Shown here piece by piece: positions 50,511-60,350 of a DNA stretch of 64,000 bases. A program made the translations under genes and the position numbers. Each line of letters opens with the position of its first letter. Within the stretch, counting starts at the first letter, position 1. Location of the stretch: positions 229,414 through 293,413 of the forward strand of contig NZ_LBCQ02000010.1 in the NCBI RefSeq assembly GCF_001014615.2. The letters are read 5' to 3'. A model generated the notes under the pieces. The model did not search any database. It had not been told where the DNA came from and saw nothing but the letters and a program-made list of their open reading frames with translations. Origin of the DNA: Aquamicrobium sp. LC103 (GTDB lineage Bacteria > Pseudomonadota > Alphaproteobacteria > Rhizobiales > Rhizobiaceae).

Positions 50511-50852
50511 TCAGCCACCGCCATCCGTGCGCGACGCTGTCGTCCCTTCGTGAGGCGTCTCGATCGGCGTCCAGGAATGACCCGACGAAACCATGCAGCT
50601 TTGGCCAGTAAGACTGGTCGCCAGTATCGTCCAGGTGCCGGTCTCCGATGCATGCAGCTCGACGATCGTATGATCGCCGACCACGCCGACGCCGATCGGC
50701 CTTTCGCCGAACCTCTCTTCCAGCCAGGCGATCACTTCGGCCCTGCCGGCACAACTGCGCGTTTGCGCCGCGGCAGGCAAGGTCGCGAGGAGACTGGCCA
50801 GCGCCACCGCAATGACGCGCTCGAATGTCGTGATTTTGGACGTGCGTGCCAT
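50511..50852 (-). CDS. Small secreted Cys-pair protein A
   Basis: Exported protein of 113 residues; signal peptide residues 1-29 ending LPAAA-Q. The mature part has two cysteines, C34 and C86, likely disulfide-bonded, and the motif GTWTILAT before QSCMVSSG. It is homologous to the protein at 51064-51447 (same motif and the same 52-residue Cys spacing). No known family recognised. A strong AAAGGAGG site precedes the ATG, and a 13-codon reading frame lies upstream. Confidence 0.7.
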   Translation of the reverse strand: MARTSKITTFERVIAVALASLLATLPAAAQTRSCAGRAEVIAWLEERFGERPIGVGVVGDHTIVELHASETGTWTILATSLTGQSCMVSSGHSWTPIETPHEGTTASRTDGGG

Positions 50853-50901
50853 GTGGCACCTCCTTTCCCGTTCGCTCCGGGATGGAGGGCCAAGAATCCG
50901 C

Positions 50902-50943
50902 TCACAGCACCGGAGCGATACAGGCCGGTTCCGACGTCTTCAT
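50902..50943 (-). CDS. Possible 13-residue leader peptide
   Basis: An ATG with AAGGAG seven bases upstream opens a 13-codon frame (MKTSEPACIAPVL) ending 49 bases before the secreted-protein gene. The ribosome-binding site is as strong as those of real genes. It may be a regulatory upstream frame or a decayed gene start; expression is unproven. Confidence 0.35.
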   Translation of the reverse strand: MKTSEPACIAPVL

Positions 50944-51063
50944 CGCGTCGCTCCTTTCCGTATTCCGGTCTGTACAACGCGGGAGAACCGCCCATGCGGC
51001 TCTCCTCATGGAACATATGGGTTTGCTGGATTGTCCGCGCAAGCGGGCCGGACGCCGCGGTGG

Positions 51064-51447
51064 TCAGACGTCCGTGCCCTTGATCAACGTCGTGCTCTCG
51101 AAGCCTTCGCCCGCCGAGACGATGCAGCTATTGCCGTCCGTTCCCGTCGCCAGGATCGTCCAGGTGCCGCCGTCGGACACGAAGATCTCGACCACGGCAC
51201 TGCCGTCGACCTGGCCATAGGCCATGGGCGTTTCGTTGAAGTTCTGAGCGAGCTCCTGCACCACCTGGTCGCGTTCGCCGCACATCTGCATGGAGAGCAG
51301 GTCCGCGTTGCGGGCCGGCGTCTCGTTCATGACGGCCGCGGTGGAAGCCTGCGGAATGGTCTTCGAACTCGTCGCGGAAGCGAGCGGAGAAACAGACAGC
51401 AGCGCGCAGGTTGCGATCGCGGAAACATAGACTGGAATGCGTGCCAT
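51064..51447 (-). CDS. Small secreted Cys-pair protein B
   Basis: Exported protein of 127 residues with a signal peptide of about 25 residues ending PLASA-T. Cysteines C56 and C108 match the pair in protein A at the same 52-residue spacing; shared blocks include ETPMAYGQVDG versus ERPIGVGVVGD and GTWTILATGTDGNSCIVSAG. Start ATG 51447 follows AGGAGGTGCTGTC. An inverted repeat GTGACG-GCG-CGTCAC (51546-51560) about 100 bases upstream could be an operator. Function unknown. Confidence 0.72.
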   Translation of the reverse strand: MARIPVYVSAIATCALLSVSPLASATSSKTIPQASTAAVMNETPARNADLLSMQMCGERDQVVQELAQNFNETPMAYGQVDGSAVVEIFVSDGGTWTILATGTDGNSCIVSAGEGFESTTLIKGTDV

Positions 51448-51575
51448 GACAGCACCTCCTGCCGTCCTAGAACGGCCCGCCGCCGCATGCGTCGGACCTC
51501 GGCAAGACAAGGAAAATGCGGCTTGCGGCGTTCCATCACGTTTTGGTGACGGCGCGTCACGCGGCGTGTACCCTG

Positions 51576-51607
51576 AAAAGAAAAACGGGCGCCGCTGGGA
51601 CGCCCGT
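51576..51607 (-). terminator. Rho-independent terminator of mmsA
   Basis: On the minus strand a stem ACGGGCG / CGCCCGT with a nine-base loop is followed by TTTTTCTTTT. It starts 26 bases after the mmsA stop. Confidence 0.85.
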
Positions 51608-51632
51608 CGGGTATTTCGCGAAGGCCCCTCGC

Positions 51633-53129
51633 TCAGTTCATCGTCGGGATGACGAATTCCGCTCCGTCCTTGATGCCCGAGGGCCAGCGCGAGGTGACCG
51701 TCTTGGTCTTGGTGTAGAAGCGGAAGGCGTCCGGGCCGTGCTGGTTCAGGTCGCCGAAGCCCGAGCCCTTCCAGCCGCCGAAAGTGTAGTAGGCGATCGG
51801 CACGGGAATCGGCACGTTGACGCCGACCATGCCGACCTGCACACGGGCCGCGAAATCGCGCGCCGCATCGCCGTCGCGCGTGAAGATGGCGACGCCGTTG
51901 CCGTATTCATGCTCGTTGGGCAACCGCAGCGCCTCCTCGTAGTTGGCGGCGCGCACGACGGAGAGAACGGGTCCGAAAATCTCCTCCTTGTAGATCTTCA
52001 TCTCCGGCTTCACGTCGTCGAACAGGCAGCCGCCCATATAGTAGCCGTTCTCGTAGCCCTGCATGGTGAAGTCGCGGCCGTCGACGACCAGCTTCGCGCC
52101 TTCCTTGACGCCAGCGTCGACGTAATTCTTGACCCGCGCCAGCGCTTCCTTGGTCACGAGCGGGCCGAAATCCGCCGAGGAGTCGGTCGAGGGGCCGACC
52201 TTGAGGCTTTCGACGCGCGGGATGAGGCGCTCGACCAGCCGGTCGGCGGTCTCCTTGCCCACCGGCACCGCCACCGAGATCGCCATGCAGCGCTCGCCGG
52301 CAGATCCGTAGCCCGCGCCGATGAGGGCGTCCACGGTCTGGTCCATGTCGGCGTCCGGCATGATGATCATGTGGTTCTTGGCGCCGCCGAAGCACTGCGC
52401 GCGCTTACCGTTGGCCGTGGCGCGCGTGTAGATGTATTGCGCGATCGGGGTCGAGCCGACGAAGCCGACGGCCTTGATGTCCGGATCGTCGAGGATCGCG
52501 TCCACCACCTCCTTGTCGCCGTTGACGACATTGAGGATGCCGGCGGGCAGACCCGCCTCGATGAACAGCTCGGCGATGCGGATCGGCACGCTCGGGTCGC
52601 GCTCGGAAGGCTTCAGGATGAAGGCGTTGCCCGACGCGATCGCCGGCGCGATCTTCCACAGCGGGATCATCGCCGGAAAGTTGAACGGCGTGATGCCCGC
52701 CACCACGCCCAGCGGCTGGCGCATGGAATAGACGTCGATGCCAGGGCCCGCGGCGTCGGTGAATTCGCCCTTCAGGAGATGCGGTGCGCCGATGCAGACC
52801 TCGACCACTTCCAGGCCGCGCTGGATGTCGCCCTTGGCGTCGGCGATGGTCTTGCCGTGCTCGCGGGCGAGCGTCTCGGCGAGTTCGTCATACTCGTTCT
52901 GCACGAGTTCCAGGAACTTCATCAGCACGCGTACCCGCCGCTGCGGATTGGTCGCCGCCCAGGCCGGCTGCGCCGCCTTGGCGTTCTCGACCGCGGCGCG
53001 CAATTCCTCGCGCGAGGCGAGCGCGACCTTGCCCCGCACCGTGCCGTCCATGGGTTGCATGATGTCGGCCGCGCGTCCGCTGGTACCGGCAACGCGCTTG
53101 CCGCCGATGAAATGTCCTACCTCGAGCAT
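51633..53129 (-). CDS. mmsA: CoA-acylating methylmalonate-semialdehyde dehydrogenase
   Basis: Aldehyde dehydrogenase of 498 residues. It starts HFIGGKRVAGTSG and has PFNFPAMIPLW, the MMSDH signature FGGAKNHMIIMPDAD, and the catalytic cysteine in SAGERCMAIS; the glutamate general base of ordinary aldehyde dehydrogenases is absent, as in this CoA-dependent family. It converts methylmalonate or malonate semialdehyde to propionyl- or acetyl-CoA in valine and inositol breakdown. ATG 53129 has GGGAG eight bases ahead. Divergent from a LysR gene. Confidence 0.94.
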   Translation of the reverse strand: MLEVGHFIGGKRVAGTSGRAADIMQPMDGTVRGKVALASREELRAAVENAKAAQPAWAATNPQRRVRVLMKFLELVQNEYDELAETLAREHGKTIADAKGDIQRGLEVVEVCIGAPHLLKGEFTDAAGPGIDVYSMRQPLGVVAGITPFNFPAMIPLWKIAPAIASGNAFILKPSERDPSVPIRIAELFIEAGLPAGILNVVNGDKEVVDAILDDPDIKAVGFVGSTPIAQYIYTRATANGKRAQCFGGAKNHMIIMPDADMDQTVDALIGAGYGSAGERCMAISVAVPVGKETADRLVERLIPRVESLKVGPSTDSSADFGPLVTKEALARVKNYVDAGVKEGAKLVVDGRDFTMQGYENGYYMGGCLFDDVKPEMKIYKEEIFGPVLSVVRAANYEEALRLPNEHEYGNGVAIFTRDGDAARDFAARVQVGMVGVNVPIPVPIAYYTFGGWKGSGFGDLNQHGPDAFRFYTKTKTVTSRWPSGIKDGAEFVIPTMN

Positions 53130-53322
53130 CGTATGACTCCCTGGAAAATTTGCGTTCATTGTCCCGCTTCCGACCGCGGAATGCAACGCGAGGCTTTCCG
53201 CATCTGTTGTGCGGAAAATAAAGCCCACTACAATAGGTTTGTCGATTTTCGCAAAATACGGAAGACCGGATGTTCTACGTTGCCCCGATTGACTCTAGCC
53301 TCCTCATCTCGGTGTCCCGCCG

Positions 53323-54204
53323 ATGAACTGGGACGATGTGCGGATATTCCTCGCGGTCGCCCGTGCCGGGCAGATCCTGGGTGCGGCGAGGCGGCTGGAG
53401 CTCAACCACGCCACCGTGTCGCGGCGTGTCGCCGCGCTCGAGGCCGCGCTTGGCGCCAAGCTGTTCAACCGGCTAACGACGGGCTCGGAGCTGACGCCGG
53501 AGGGCGAGCGCTTCCAGGCCGTCGCCGAACGCATGGAAGCCGACATGATCGCGGCGCGCTCCGAGATCGCCGGCGAGGCGGACGACATATCGGGCGTCGT
53601 CCGGATAGGCGCTCCGGACGGGTTCGGGGTGGCGTTCCTGGCGCCACGCCTCGGCGCGCTGACCGAGCGCCACCCGTCGCTGGCGATCCAGCTCGTGCCC
53701 GTGCCCCGCTCCTTCTCGTTGTCACGGCGCGAGGCCGACATCGCGATCACGGTCGAGCGTCCGACCGAGGGCCGGCTCGTCGCCGCCAAGCTGGTCGACT
53801 ACACGCTCGGCCTCTACGCCTCCGCCGCCTATGCCGAGAAACATGGCCTGCCGGTCTCGCCTGCCGAGCTTTCGGGCCACCGGCTTGTGGGCTACGTGCC
53901 CGACCTCGTCATCAATCCCTCGCTCGACTACGCACCGGAATTCTCGCCCGATTGGCAATCGGCCTTCGCCGTTTCCTCCGCGCTTGGCCAGGTCGAGGCG
54001 GTGCGCGCGGGCGCGGGGATCGGAATATTGCACACCTTCATCGCGCGCGGGCACGCCGATCTCGTGCCGGTCGAGGCGGCCGCGCCCATCCGCCGCTCCT
54101 ACTGGCTGGTCTATCACGAATCCATGCGGCCGCTGCGGCGCATCCAGGCGGTCTCGGCATTCATCAGCTCGCTCGTCGAGGCGAAGCGCGGCGTTTTCGC
54201 GTGA
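53323..54204 (+). CDS. LysR family transcriptional regulator
   Basis: Regulator of 293 residues. The winged helix at residues 1-60 (DDVRIFLAVARAGQILGAARRL, NHATVSRRVAALE) is followed by the periplasmic-binding-like effector domain. It is divergent from mmsA with a 193-bp gap, so it probably controls mmsA. The ligand is unknown. ridA follows 86 bases downstream. Confidence 0.9.
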   Translation: MNWDDVRIFLAVARAGQILGAARRLELNHATVSRRVAALEAALGAKLFNRLTTGSELTPEGERFQAVAERMEADMIAARSEIAGEADDISGVVRIGAPDGFGVAFLAPRLGALTERHPSLAIQLVPVPRSFSLSRREADIAITVERPTEGRLVAAKLVDYTLGLYASAAYAEKHGLPVSPAELSGHRLVGYVPDLVINPSLDYAPEFSPDWQSAFAVSSALGQVEAVRAGAGIGILHTFIARGHADLVPVEAAAPIRRSYWLVYHESMRPLRRIQAVSAFISSLVEAKRGVFA

Positions 54205-54290
54205 ACGGTTGCGGAGCGACGGGCGGACGAATAGAAGCGTCGTCGACCGAACCGCGTTTCGGCCTGCAAACTTTGAGGAAGGGAGTTCCC

Positions 54291-54638
54291 ATGGACATCA
54301 TCCGCCACGAAACCGGCCCGCGCATGAGCCAGGCCAACATCCATAACGGCATCGTATATCTGGCGGGTCAGGTCGGCGAGGGCACGACCGTCAAGGAGCA
54401 GACCGCTTCGATCCTTTCCGAGATCGACCGCCTGCTGGCGCTGTCGAACTCCTCCAAGGCCCGCATCCTTTCGGCGCAGATATGGCTGGCCGACATGAAC
54501 GATTTCGCCGAAATGAACGCCGCCTGGGATGCCTGGGTCGACCCGGCCAACACACCGGCACGCGCCACCGGCGAAGCGAAGCTCGCGGCACCGAAATACC
54601 GCGTCGAGATCATCGTCGTCGCCGCCCAGAACGCCTGA
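54291..54638 (+). CDS. RidA family protein
   Basis: Protein of 115 residues of the YjgF/YER057c/UK114 family. RidA enzymes hydrolyse reactive 2-aminoacrylate-type imines and enamines to keto acids. The substrate-binding arginine is seen near the C-terminus (APKYRVEIIVVAA), and VYLAGQVG and the helix KEQTASILSEIDRLL are typical; the usual PxAR start differs (HETGPRMSQAN), so it may be a non-RidA subgroup. GAGGAAGGGAG precedes the ATG. Placed after the LysR gene and before a terminator. Confidence 0.86.
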   Translation: MDIIRHETGPRMSQANIHNGIVYLAGQVGEGTTVKEQTASILSEIDRLLALSNSSKARILSAQIWLADMNDFAEMNAAWDAWVDPANTPARATGEAKLAAPKYRVEIIVVAAQNA

Positions 54639-54650
54639 CAGTGAATATCC

Positions 54651-54677
54651 ATCGGGGCCGGCTCGACCGGCCCCGAT
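54651..54677 (+). terminator. Terminator after ridA
   Basis: Perfect 11-bp stem ATCGGGGCCGG / CCGGCCCCGAT with a five-base loop, 12 bases after the stop codon. No T run follows. Confidence 0.6.
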
Positions 54678-54882
54678 ATCCAGGGGTCGCGACAAGGGCC
54701 GCTCTCGCCCGTCGCATTTGGCTTTCGAAATTAAGCCAACGGAAACGAATTTCCCCCTACTAAATCGAGCGGGGCTTGGTGCGCCATAGCGCCAAAGGCA
54801 TGATGCCGCGCCCCGATACCGGCCACGACCGGAATGACGATCCTTCCTACATCGCAAGGCCTACCCGGCCGGAATCGGGATA

Positions 54883-56469
54883 ATGCATACTCATCAGCGA
54901 GAGCAGGTGACGCTCGAGCAGCGTCTTGAATTCATGGAACTTGACGAAGCCGGCCGCGCCCGGCTGAAACAGCTCAAGCCACTCATCGAGAAGTCCATAG
55001 GTCCTGCTCTTTCCGCCTTTTACGAAAAGGTCGGCGCAACCCCGCAGACCGCCCGCTTCTTCGCTTCTCCGAAGCATATGGACAGCGCGAGGGACCGTCA
55101 GGCCGACCACTGGTCCATCATCGCCGACGCCGAATATGACGAGGACTATGAAAGGGCCGTGCTGAAGATCGGCCGCACGCATGCGCGCCTCGGGCTCGAG
55201 CCGAACTGGTATATCGGCGGCTATGCGCTGATGTGCGAGCATCTCATAAAGTCGATCGTCGTCGAGAACTGGCCGCGCTTCCTGCAACGCAAGGGCGGCG
55301 GCGAGGCAACCGGTGCGGCGATCGCCAGCCTGGTCAAGGCTGCCCTGATCGACATGGATCTGTCGCTTTCCGCCTATCTCGAAGCGATCGAGGAGGAAAG
55401 CCGCAAGATCGAAACGGCGCGTGCCGAGGCGGAAACCCGCCAGAAATTCGCGATCGACGCGCTGAGCTCGGCGCTCGCGCGCATCGCCGCCGGCGATCTC
55501 ACGGTCAGGATCGATCAGGAACTGGCGCCCGAATTCCAGCAGTTGAAGGCCGATTTCAACGGTGCCGCCGCAGCGCTGGCGCGCACGCTTTCCACCGTCA
55601 CCCTGTCGACGGAGAGCATCAAGGGCAGTTCGGAGGAGGTCGGCCATGCCGCCGACGACCTCGCCAGGCGTACCGAGCTGCAGGCCACGCGCCTGGAACA
55701 GACGGCGGCGGCCCTGAGCCAGCTCACCGAAAGCGTCGCAAGGGCGGCCGAGGGCGCCTCGCAGGCAGCCTCCAAGGTGATGGTCGCCCGCGAGGAGGCC
55801 GACAATTCAGGCCAGACCGTGCGCAAGGCGGTGCAGGCGATCAGCGAGATCGCCCGCTCCTCGCAGGAGATCGCGCAGATCATCGGCGTCATCGACGAGA
55901 TCGCCTTCCAGACCAACCTCCTGGCGCTGAACGCCGGCGTGGAAGCGGCCCGCGCGGGCGACGCCGGCAAGGGCTTCGCCGTGGTCGCTTCCGAGGTGCG
56001 GGCGCTCGCGCAACGTTCGGCGGAAGCCGCCAAGCAGATCAAGACGCTGATCACGACCAGCTCCACCCAGGTGGACCAGGGCGTCAAGCTGATGGCCGAG
56101 ACCGGAGAGGCGTCGGACCGCATCATCGGCCGCGTCGTCGAGATCGACACGCTGGTCGCCGGCATCGCCTCGTCGGCGAGGGAGCAGGCCGCCGGTCTCG
56201 CCGACGTCAACAACGCCGTCGGCCAGATGGACCAGGCGACCCAGCAGAACGCGGCCATGGTCGAGGAGACCACCGCCGCCGTCCATTCCATGCGCACGGA
56301 AGCCGCCGCACTGTCGGAAAGCATTGCCGCCTTCGCCATCGACAATGTCGAGCCGCGCCCCGAGCGCGAGCGTCCGGCGCGCAAGCCGCAGGCCGCGCAT
56401 GCGACGGCCGGCAACAATGCGCTCGCCCTGCCCGAGCAGGCGCGGGCCGACACATGGGAAGAGTTCTGA
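54883..56469 (+). CDS. icpA: Globin-coupled methyl-accepting chemotaxis protein (IcpA-like)
   Basis: Soluble chemoreceptor of 528 residues with no membrane segment. Residues 15-170 are a protoglobin domain; H100 in [18 protein letters not shown] is at the heme proximal-ligand position, so it probably senses oxygen. A HAMP-like region ([13 protein letters not shown]) follows near 205, then the signalling coiled coil with the conserved hairpin [21 protein letters not shown] near 340. The last five residues, TWEEF, resemble the CheR/CheB docking peptide NWETF. It heads the chemotaxis operon, as icpA does in Sinorhizobium. Confidence 0.88.
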   Translation: MHTHQREQVTLEQRLEFMELDEAGRARLKQLKPLIEKSIGPALSAFYEKVGATPQTARFFASPKHMDSARDRQADHWSIIADAEYDEDYERAVLKIGRTHARLGLEPNWYIGGYALMCEHLIKSIVVENWPRFLQRKGGGEATGAAIASLVKAALIDMDLSLSAYLEAIEEESRKIETARAEAETRQKFAIDALSSALARIAAGDLTVRIDQELAPEFQQLKADFNGAAAALARTLSTVTLSTESIKGSSEEVGHAADDLARRTELQATRLEQTAAALSQLTESVARAAEGASQAASKVMVAREEADNSGQTVRKAVQAISEIARSSQEIAQIIGVIDEIAFQTNLLALNAGVEAARAGDAGKGFAVVASEVRALAQRSAEAAKQIKTLITTSSTQVDQGVKLMAETGEASDRIIGRVVEIDTLVAGIASSAREQAAGLADVNNAVGQMDQATQQNAAMVEETTAAVHSMRTEAAALSESIAAFAIDNVEPRPERERPARKPQAAHATAGNNALALPEQARADTWEEF

Positions 56470-56500
56470 GGGCAGACACATGGTTGCTGAAGGAGACCTT

Positions 56501-56788
56501 ATGAGGGATCTCATGCCGGGACTGATCTCGCTTCCTTCCCAGCTCGACATCAAGGCGGCGGCGCCGCTGGCGGCCGAGCTTCTCGCCCTGAGGGGGAAGG
56601 ATCTGACACTCGATGCTTCGGCCGTCGAACAGCTCGGAGGTCAATGTATCCAGGTGCTTCTCTCGGCGGCGGCCACCTGGGCCGCCGACGGCGCGGAACT
56701 GGCGGTCCGCGAACCTTCCGCCGCCTTTCTGGAGGCCGCGGAGACGGCCGGCCTCGCCACGAGCGACTTCTGCACGAGGAACAACTGA
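56501..56788 (+). CDS. cheS: STAS-domain protein, CheS-like
   Basis: Protein of 95 residues with a STAS fold (LDIKAAAPLAAELLALRGKDLTLDASAVEQLGG), close in length to the 97-residue CheS of Sinorhizobium meliloti and in the same position between the operon's chemoreceptor and cheY1. CheS there binds CheA and speeds loss of phosphate from CheY1. Start ATG 56501 has AAGGAG six bases ahead; ATG 56480 is an alternative. The identity rests mainly on position and size. Confidence 0.78.
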   Translation: MRDLMPGLISLPSQLDIKAAAPLAAELLALRGKDLTLDASAVEQLGGQCIQVLLSAAATWAADGAELAVREPSAAFLEAAETAGLATSDFCTRNN

Positions 56789-56790
56789 GC

Positions 56791-57159
56791 ATGAGCAAAG
56801 TCATCCTGACAGTCGATGATTCGCGTACCATCCGGGAAATGCTGAAGGCGGCGCTCATGGACGCCGGCATGCAGGTCATCCAGGCTGAAGACGGCGTACA
56901 CGGCCTCGAGATGCTGGAAAGCAGCTCGACGCCCGACGTGATCATCACCGACATCAACATGCCGCGCATGGACGGCTTCGGCTTCATCGAGGCCGTGCGC
57001 GGCAACGGCAAGTACCGCGCGATCCCGATCCTCGTCCTGACCACCGAAAGCGTCGACGACAAGAAGGAACGCGCCCGCCGCGCCGGTGCCAGCGGATGGA
57101 TCGTCAAGCCCTTCGATCCCGCCAAGCTGGTCAGCGCGATCAACCGCGTCGCGGCCTGA
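56791..57159 (+). CDS. cheY1: Chemotaxis response regulator CheY1
   Basis: Single receiver domain of 122 residues. Acidic pair D9/D10, phospho-acceptor D54 in IITDINMPRMDG, Thr in LTTES and Lys in IVKPF are all present. By position just before cheA it matches CheY1, which in Sinorhizobium is a phosphate sink rather than the motor-binding regulator. It starts two bases after cheS ends. Confidence 0.9.
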   Translation: MSKVILTVDDSRTIREMLKAALMDAGMQVIQAEDGVHGLEMLESSSTPDVIITDINMPRMDGFGFIEAVRGNGKYRAIPILVLTTESVDDKKERARRAGASGWIVKPFDPAKLVSAINRVAA

Positions 57160-57172
57160 GGAGGGCAGTTCC

Positions 57173-59353
57173 ATGGACACGATGGCCGCCATCAAGCAGA
57201 CCTTCTTCCAGGAATGCGAGGAACAGCTCGCCGAGCTCGAAAGCGGCCTGCTGACGATCGAGCGCGAGGAAGGCGACGCCGAGACGATCAATGCCGTCTT
57301 CCGCGCCGTGCATTCCATCAAGGGCGGGGCCGGCGCCTTCGGTCTCGACGAGCTCGTTCGCTTCGCCCACACTTTCGAGACCACGCTCGACGGCATGCGC
57401 AGCGGCAAGGTGGAGACCGCGCCGCAGATCGTCAGGCTGATGCTGCGCGCCGCCGACACGCTCGCCGATCTCGTACGCGTGTCGAGGGACGGCGGGACCG
57501 TCGATGCCGCCCGCGTCTCGCAGATCGGCGACGAGCTCGCCCAGGCCGGGGGCGCACAGCCCGCGCCCGCCGCGCCCGTGTTCGAACCCATCGCCATGTC
57601 CGGCGACCAGCAAACAGACGATTTCGGCTTCGCGCCCGTCATGATCTCCTTCGACGATCTGGTCGGCGGCACGCAGGCCGATGGCGGCCAGAACGGCTTC
57701 GCGATCAGCTTCAAGCCGAAGCCGGAGCTCTATGCCAAGGCCAATGACGCGATCCGGCTCCTGCGCGAGCTGCGCCGCATGGGCGAGGCGAAGATCCGTT
57801 GCGACTTCTCAGAAATCCCGCTGCTGAGCGAGCTCGACCCCGAAGGCGCCTATCTGAGCTGGCATGTTCGGCTTTCGACCTCCGGCGGCGACGCGGCGGT
57901 GCGCGAAGTGTTCGAGTTCGTCGAATTCGATTGCGATCTGTCGATCGAGGCGCAGGGCCTGGGCGGGACCGACGCTTCGCTCGCGGTCGAGGCTTTGCTC
58001 GTCGAAGCCGGCATCAAGGAAAGCGCGCCGGCGCCCGCGGAAATTCCGGCATTGGCGCCGGTGCCGCGGCAGACGTCCGCAACGCCGCCGCAACTTGCCG
58101 CGGTGGCGCCGCCGACCGCGTCGCAGGGCGCCCCGGCGCAGGGCGCGCAGCAGCCCTCCGCCACCATTCGCGTCGACCTCGACCGCGTCGACCGGCTCAT
58201 CGACCTCGTCGGCGAGCTCGTCATCAACCAGTCCATGCTCGCCCAGCGAGTCATGGAAGCCGGCATCGCGAGGCTGTCCGATGTCGCCGTCGGTCTCGAC
58301 GATCTCGAGCACCTGACGCGCGAGATCCAGGACAGCGTCATGGCGATCCGCGCCCAGCCGGTGCGGCCGATCTTCCAGCGCATGTCGCGCGTCGTTCGCG
58401 AAGTCGCCGACATGACCGGCAAGTCGGTCCGGCTCATCACGGACGGCGAGAATTGCGAGGTCGACAAGACCGTCATCGAACGGCTCGCCGACCCGCTGAC
58501 CCACATGATCCGCAACGCCGTCGACCACGGGCTCGAAAAACCGGACGACCGCGTCAAGGCGGGCAAGCCCGAGCAGGGCGTGGTCCGCATGACGGCGGCG
58601 CACAGGTCCGGCCGCGTGGTCATCGAGGTCGCCGACGACGGCGCCGGCATCAACCGCGCCCGCGTGCGCGACATCGCGGTCCGCAAGGAGCTGATCGATG
58701 CCGATGCGCAGCTCTCCGACGCCGAGATCGACGATCTCATCTTCGCGCCGGGCTTTTCGACGGCTTCCACCATCTCGGACGTCTCCGGACGCGGCGTCGG
58801 CATGGATGTCGTTCGCCGCTCCATCCAGGCGCTCGGCGGGCGCATCACCATCTCCTCGCGTCCCGGCCAGGGCACGACCTTCACGCTCAGCCTGCCGCTG
58901 ACGCTGGCGGTCCTCGACGGCATGGTGGTGACGGTCGCCGGCCAGACGCTGGTCGTACCCCTGACGGCGATCGTCGAGACCTTGCAGCCGAAGGCGGCCG
59001 ACATCCACAGCCTCGGCGAGAAGGCCCGCGTGGTCGCGATACGCGGCTCCTTCATTCCGTTGATCGATATCGGCTCGGAACTCGGCTATCGCGACAGCGA
59101 GGCCGACCCGTTGCAGAGCGTCGCGGTGCTGGTCGAGACCGAGAACCAGAGCCAGTCCGCGCTCCTCGTCGACGGGATCATCGGCCAGCAGCAGGTGGTC
59201 ATCAAGAGCCTCGAGACGAATTACGGGCAGGTGTTCGGCGTCGCTGCGGCAACGATCCTCGGAGACGGCCGCGTGGCCGTCATTCTCGACATCGACGCGG
59301 TCGTCGCCGGAACCGGACGCGACCATGCCAACCGCAAGAGGAACGCGGCATGA
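57173..59353 (+). CDS. cheA: Chemotaxis histidine kinase CheA
   Basis: Kinase of 726 residues. P1 HPt domain with phospho-accepting H47 ([15 protein letters not shown]), a response-regulator-binding P2 region, P3 dimerisation ([20 protein letters not shown]), P4 ATPase ([40 protein letters not shown]) and P5 CheW-like domain. It reads receptor state and phosphorylates CheY1, CheY2 and CheB. GAGGAGGGCAG precedes the ATG. Its stop overlaps the cheW start. Confidence 0.96.
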   Translation: MDTMAAIKQTFFQECEEQLAELESGLLTIEREEGDAETINAVFRAVHSIKGGAGAFGLDELVRFAHTFETTLDGMRSGKVETAPQIVRLMLRAADTLADLVRVSRDGGTVDAARVSQIGDELAQAGGAQPAPAAPVFEPIAMSGDQQTDDFGFAPVMISFDDLVGGTQADGGQNGFAISFKPKPELYAKANDAIRLLRELRRMGEAKIRCDFSEIPLLSELDPEGAYLSWHVRLSTSGGDAAVREVFEFVEFDCDLSIEAQGLGGTDASLAVEALLVEAGIKESAPAPAEIPALAPVPRQTSATPPQLAAVAPPTASQGAPAQGAQQPSATIRVDLDRVDRLIDLVGELVINQSMLAQRVMEAGIARLSDVAVGLDDLEHLTREIQDSVMAIRAQPVRPIFQRMSRVVREVADMTGKSVRLITDGENCEVDKTVIERLADPLTHMIRNAVDHGLEKPDDRVKAGKPEQGVVRMTAAHRSGRVVIEVADDGAGINRARVRDIAVRKELIDADAQLSDAEIDDLIFAPGFSTASTISDVSGRGVGMDVVRRSIQALGGRITISSRPGQGTTFTLSLPLTLAVLDGMVVTVAGQTLVVPLTAIVETLQPKAADIHSLGEKARVVAIRGSFIPLIDIGSELGYRDSEADPLQSVAVLVETENQSQSALLVDGIIGQQQVVIKSLETNYGQVFGVAAATILGDGRVAVILDIDAVVAGTGRDHANRKRNAA

Positions 59354-59826
59354 TGCACGTCAACGAACAGGACCTGGCAACGAACAGCGAGCTGATCGCC
59401 TTCCGCCTCGGCGAGCAGGAATTCTGCGTCGACATCATGAGCGTCCGCGACATCCGTGGCTGGACGCCGACGACGCCGCTGCCGCATTCCAGCGACTATG
59501 TGAAGGGCGTCATCAACCTGCGCGGCGCCGTCCTGCCGGTGGTCGACCTTTCGGCACGCCTCGGCTTCAGCAGCACCGAGCCGACGGCACGCCACGTGAT
59601 CATCATCACGCAGGTCGGGGCCCAGACGATCGGGCTCCTGGTCGACGCCGTTTCGGACATACTGACCATCAGCAAGGCGTCGATACAGGCCACGCCAAAT
59701 GTCGCCTCCGAACTCGCGCGCTCCTTCACCAAGGGCCTGATCGCGATAGAGGGCCGCATGATCAGCCTGATCGCGCTCGACAACATCCTCGCTTCCGCGG
59801 ACGAGACGTCAGCGGCGATCCATTGA
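59350..59826 (+). CDS. cheW: Chemotaxis coupling protein CheW, first copy
   Basis: Adaptor of 158 residues that links receptors to CheA. Core motifs [33 protein letters not shown] and [15 protein letters not shown] 59350 overlaps the cheA stop (ATGA), with GAGG eight bases ahead; ATG 59353 is possible. A close paralogue lies at 63400-63864 on the other strand. Confidence 0.94.
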   Translation: MMHVNEQDLATNSELIAFRLGEQEFCVDIMSVRDIRGWTPTTPLPHSSDYVKGVINLRGAVLPVVDLSARLGFSSTEPTARHVIIITQVGAQTIGLLVDAVSDILTISKASIQATPNVASELARSFTKGLIAIEGRMISLIALDNILASADETSAAIH

Positions 59827-59900
59827 TGCAATCGCACACCATTTCGACGGAACGAAGCGAAGCCTGAGCTTCGCCACGCCGGCAAATCAGGGGCCAAGAA

Positions 59901-60290
59901 ATGTCACTACTCGCTCAACTCAGGATACTCGTCGTCGACGACACGACCACGAGCCGCCTGCTTCTCCGGGACGCGCTGGAATCGCTCGGCTTCCGCCAGA
60001 TCCAGGTTGCCGCCGATGGTGAGCAGGCCTTGAAGATGATGATGACCACGCCGTCGCATCTGATCATCTCGGACATGAACATGCCGAAGATGAACGGCCT
60101 GCAGCTCTTGCACGCGATCCGGACCTACAAGCCGACTTCGCGCACGCCGTTCATGATCCTCACCGGCAGTCCGGACAGGGCGGTGCTCGACGAGGGCCGC
60201 AAGCTCGGGCTCAACAACTACCTGACCAAGCCGTTCAGCCCCGACCAGCTCCGCCGGGCGCTCGAGGCGATCGTCGGGCCGCTGCACTAG
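59901..60290 (+). CDS. cheY2: Chemotaxis response regulator CheY2
   Basis: Receiver domain of 129 residues with D13/D14, phospho-acceptor D58 in IISDMNMPKMNG, Thr in ILTGS and Lys in YLTKPF. Among the two CheY proteins it is the probable motor-binding one, by position late in the operon and by analogy with Sinorhizobium. GGGCCAAGAA precedes the ATG, a weak ribosome-binding site. Confidence 0.9.
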   Translation: MSLLAQLRILVVDDTTTSRLLLRDALESLGFRQIQVAADGEQALKMMMTTPSHLIISDMNMPKMNGLQLLHAIRTYKPTSRTPFMILTGSPDRAVLDEGRKLGLNNYLTKPFSPDQLRRALEAIVGPLH

Positions 60291-60350
60291 AGCAAGTCCG
60301 GCAAAAATCCGAAGCGATCCTGCGTCCGGAATTGCTTAAAACAAAGGGTT

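Noticed and set aside
51516..53129. Very long plus-strand frame running from mmsA antisense into ridA
   Set aside because: Only the last 115 codons (ridA, starting 54291) have a family match and a ribosome-binding site; the rest is antisense to mmsA.
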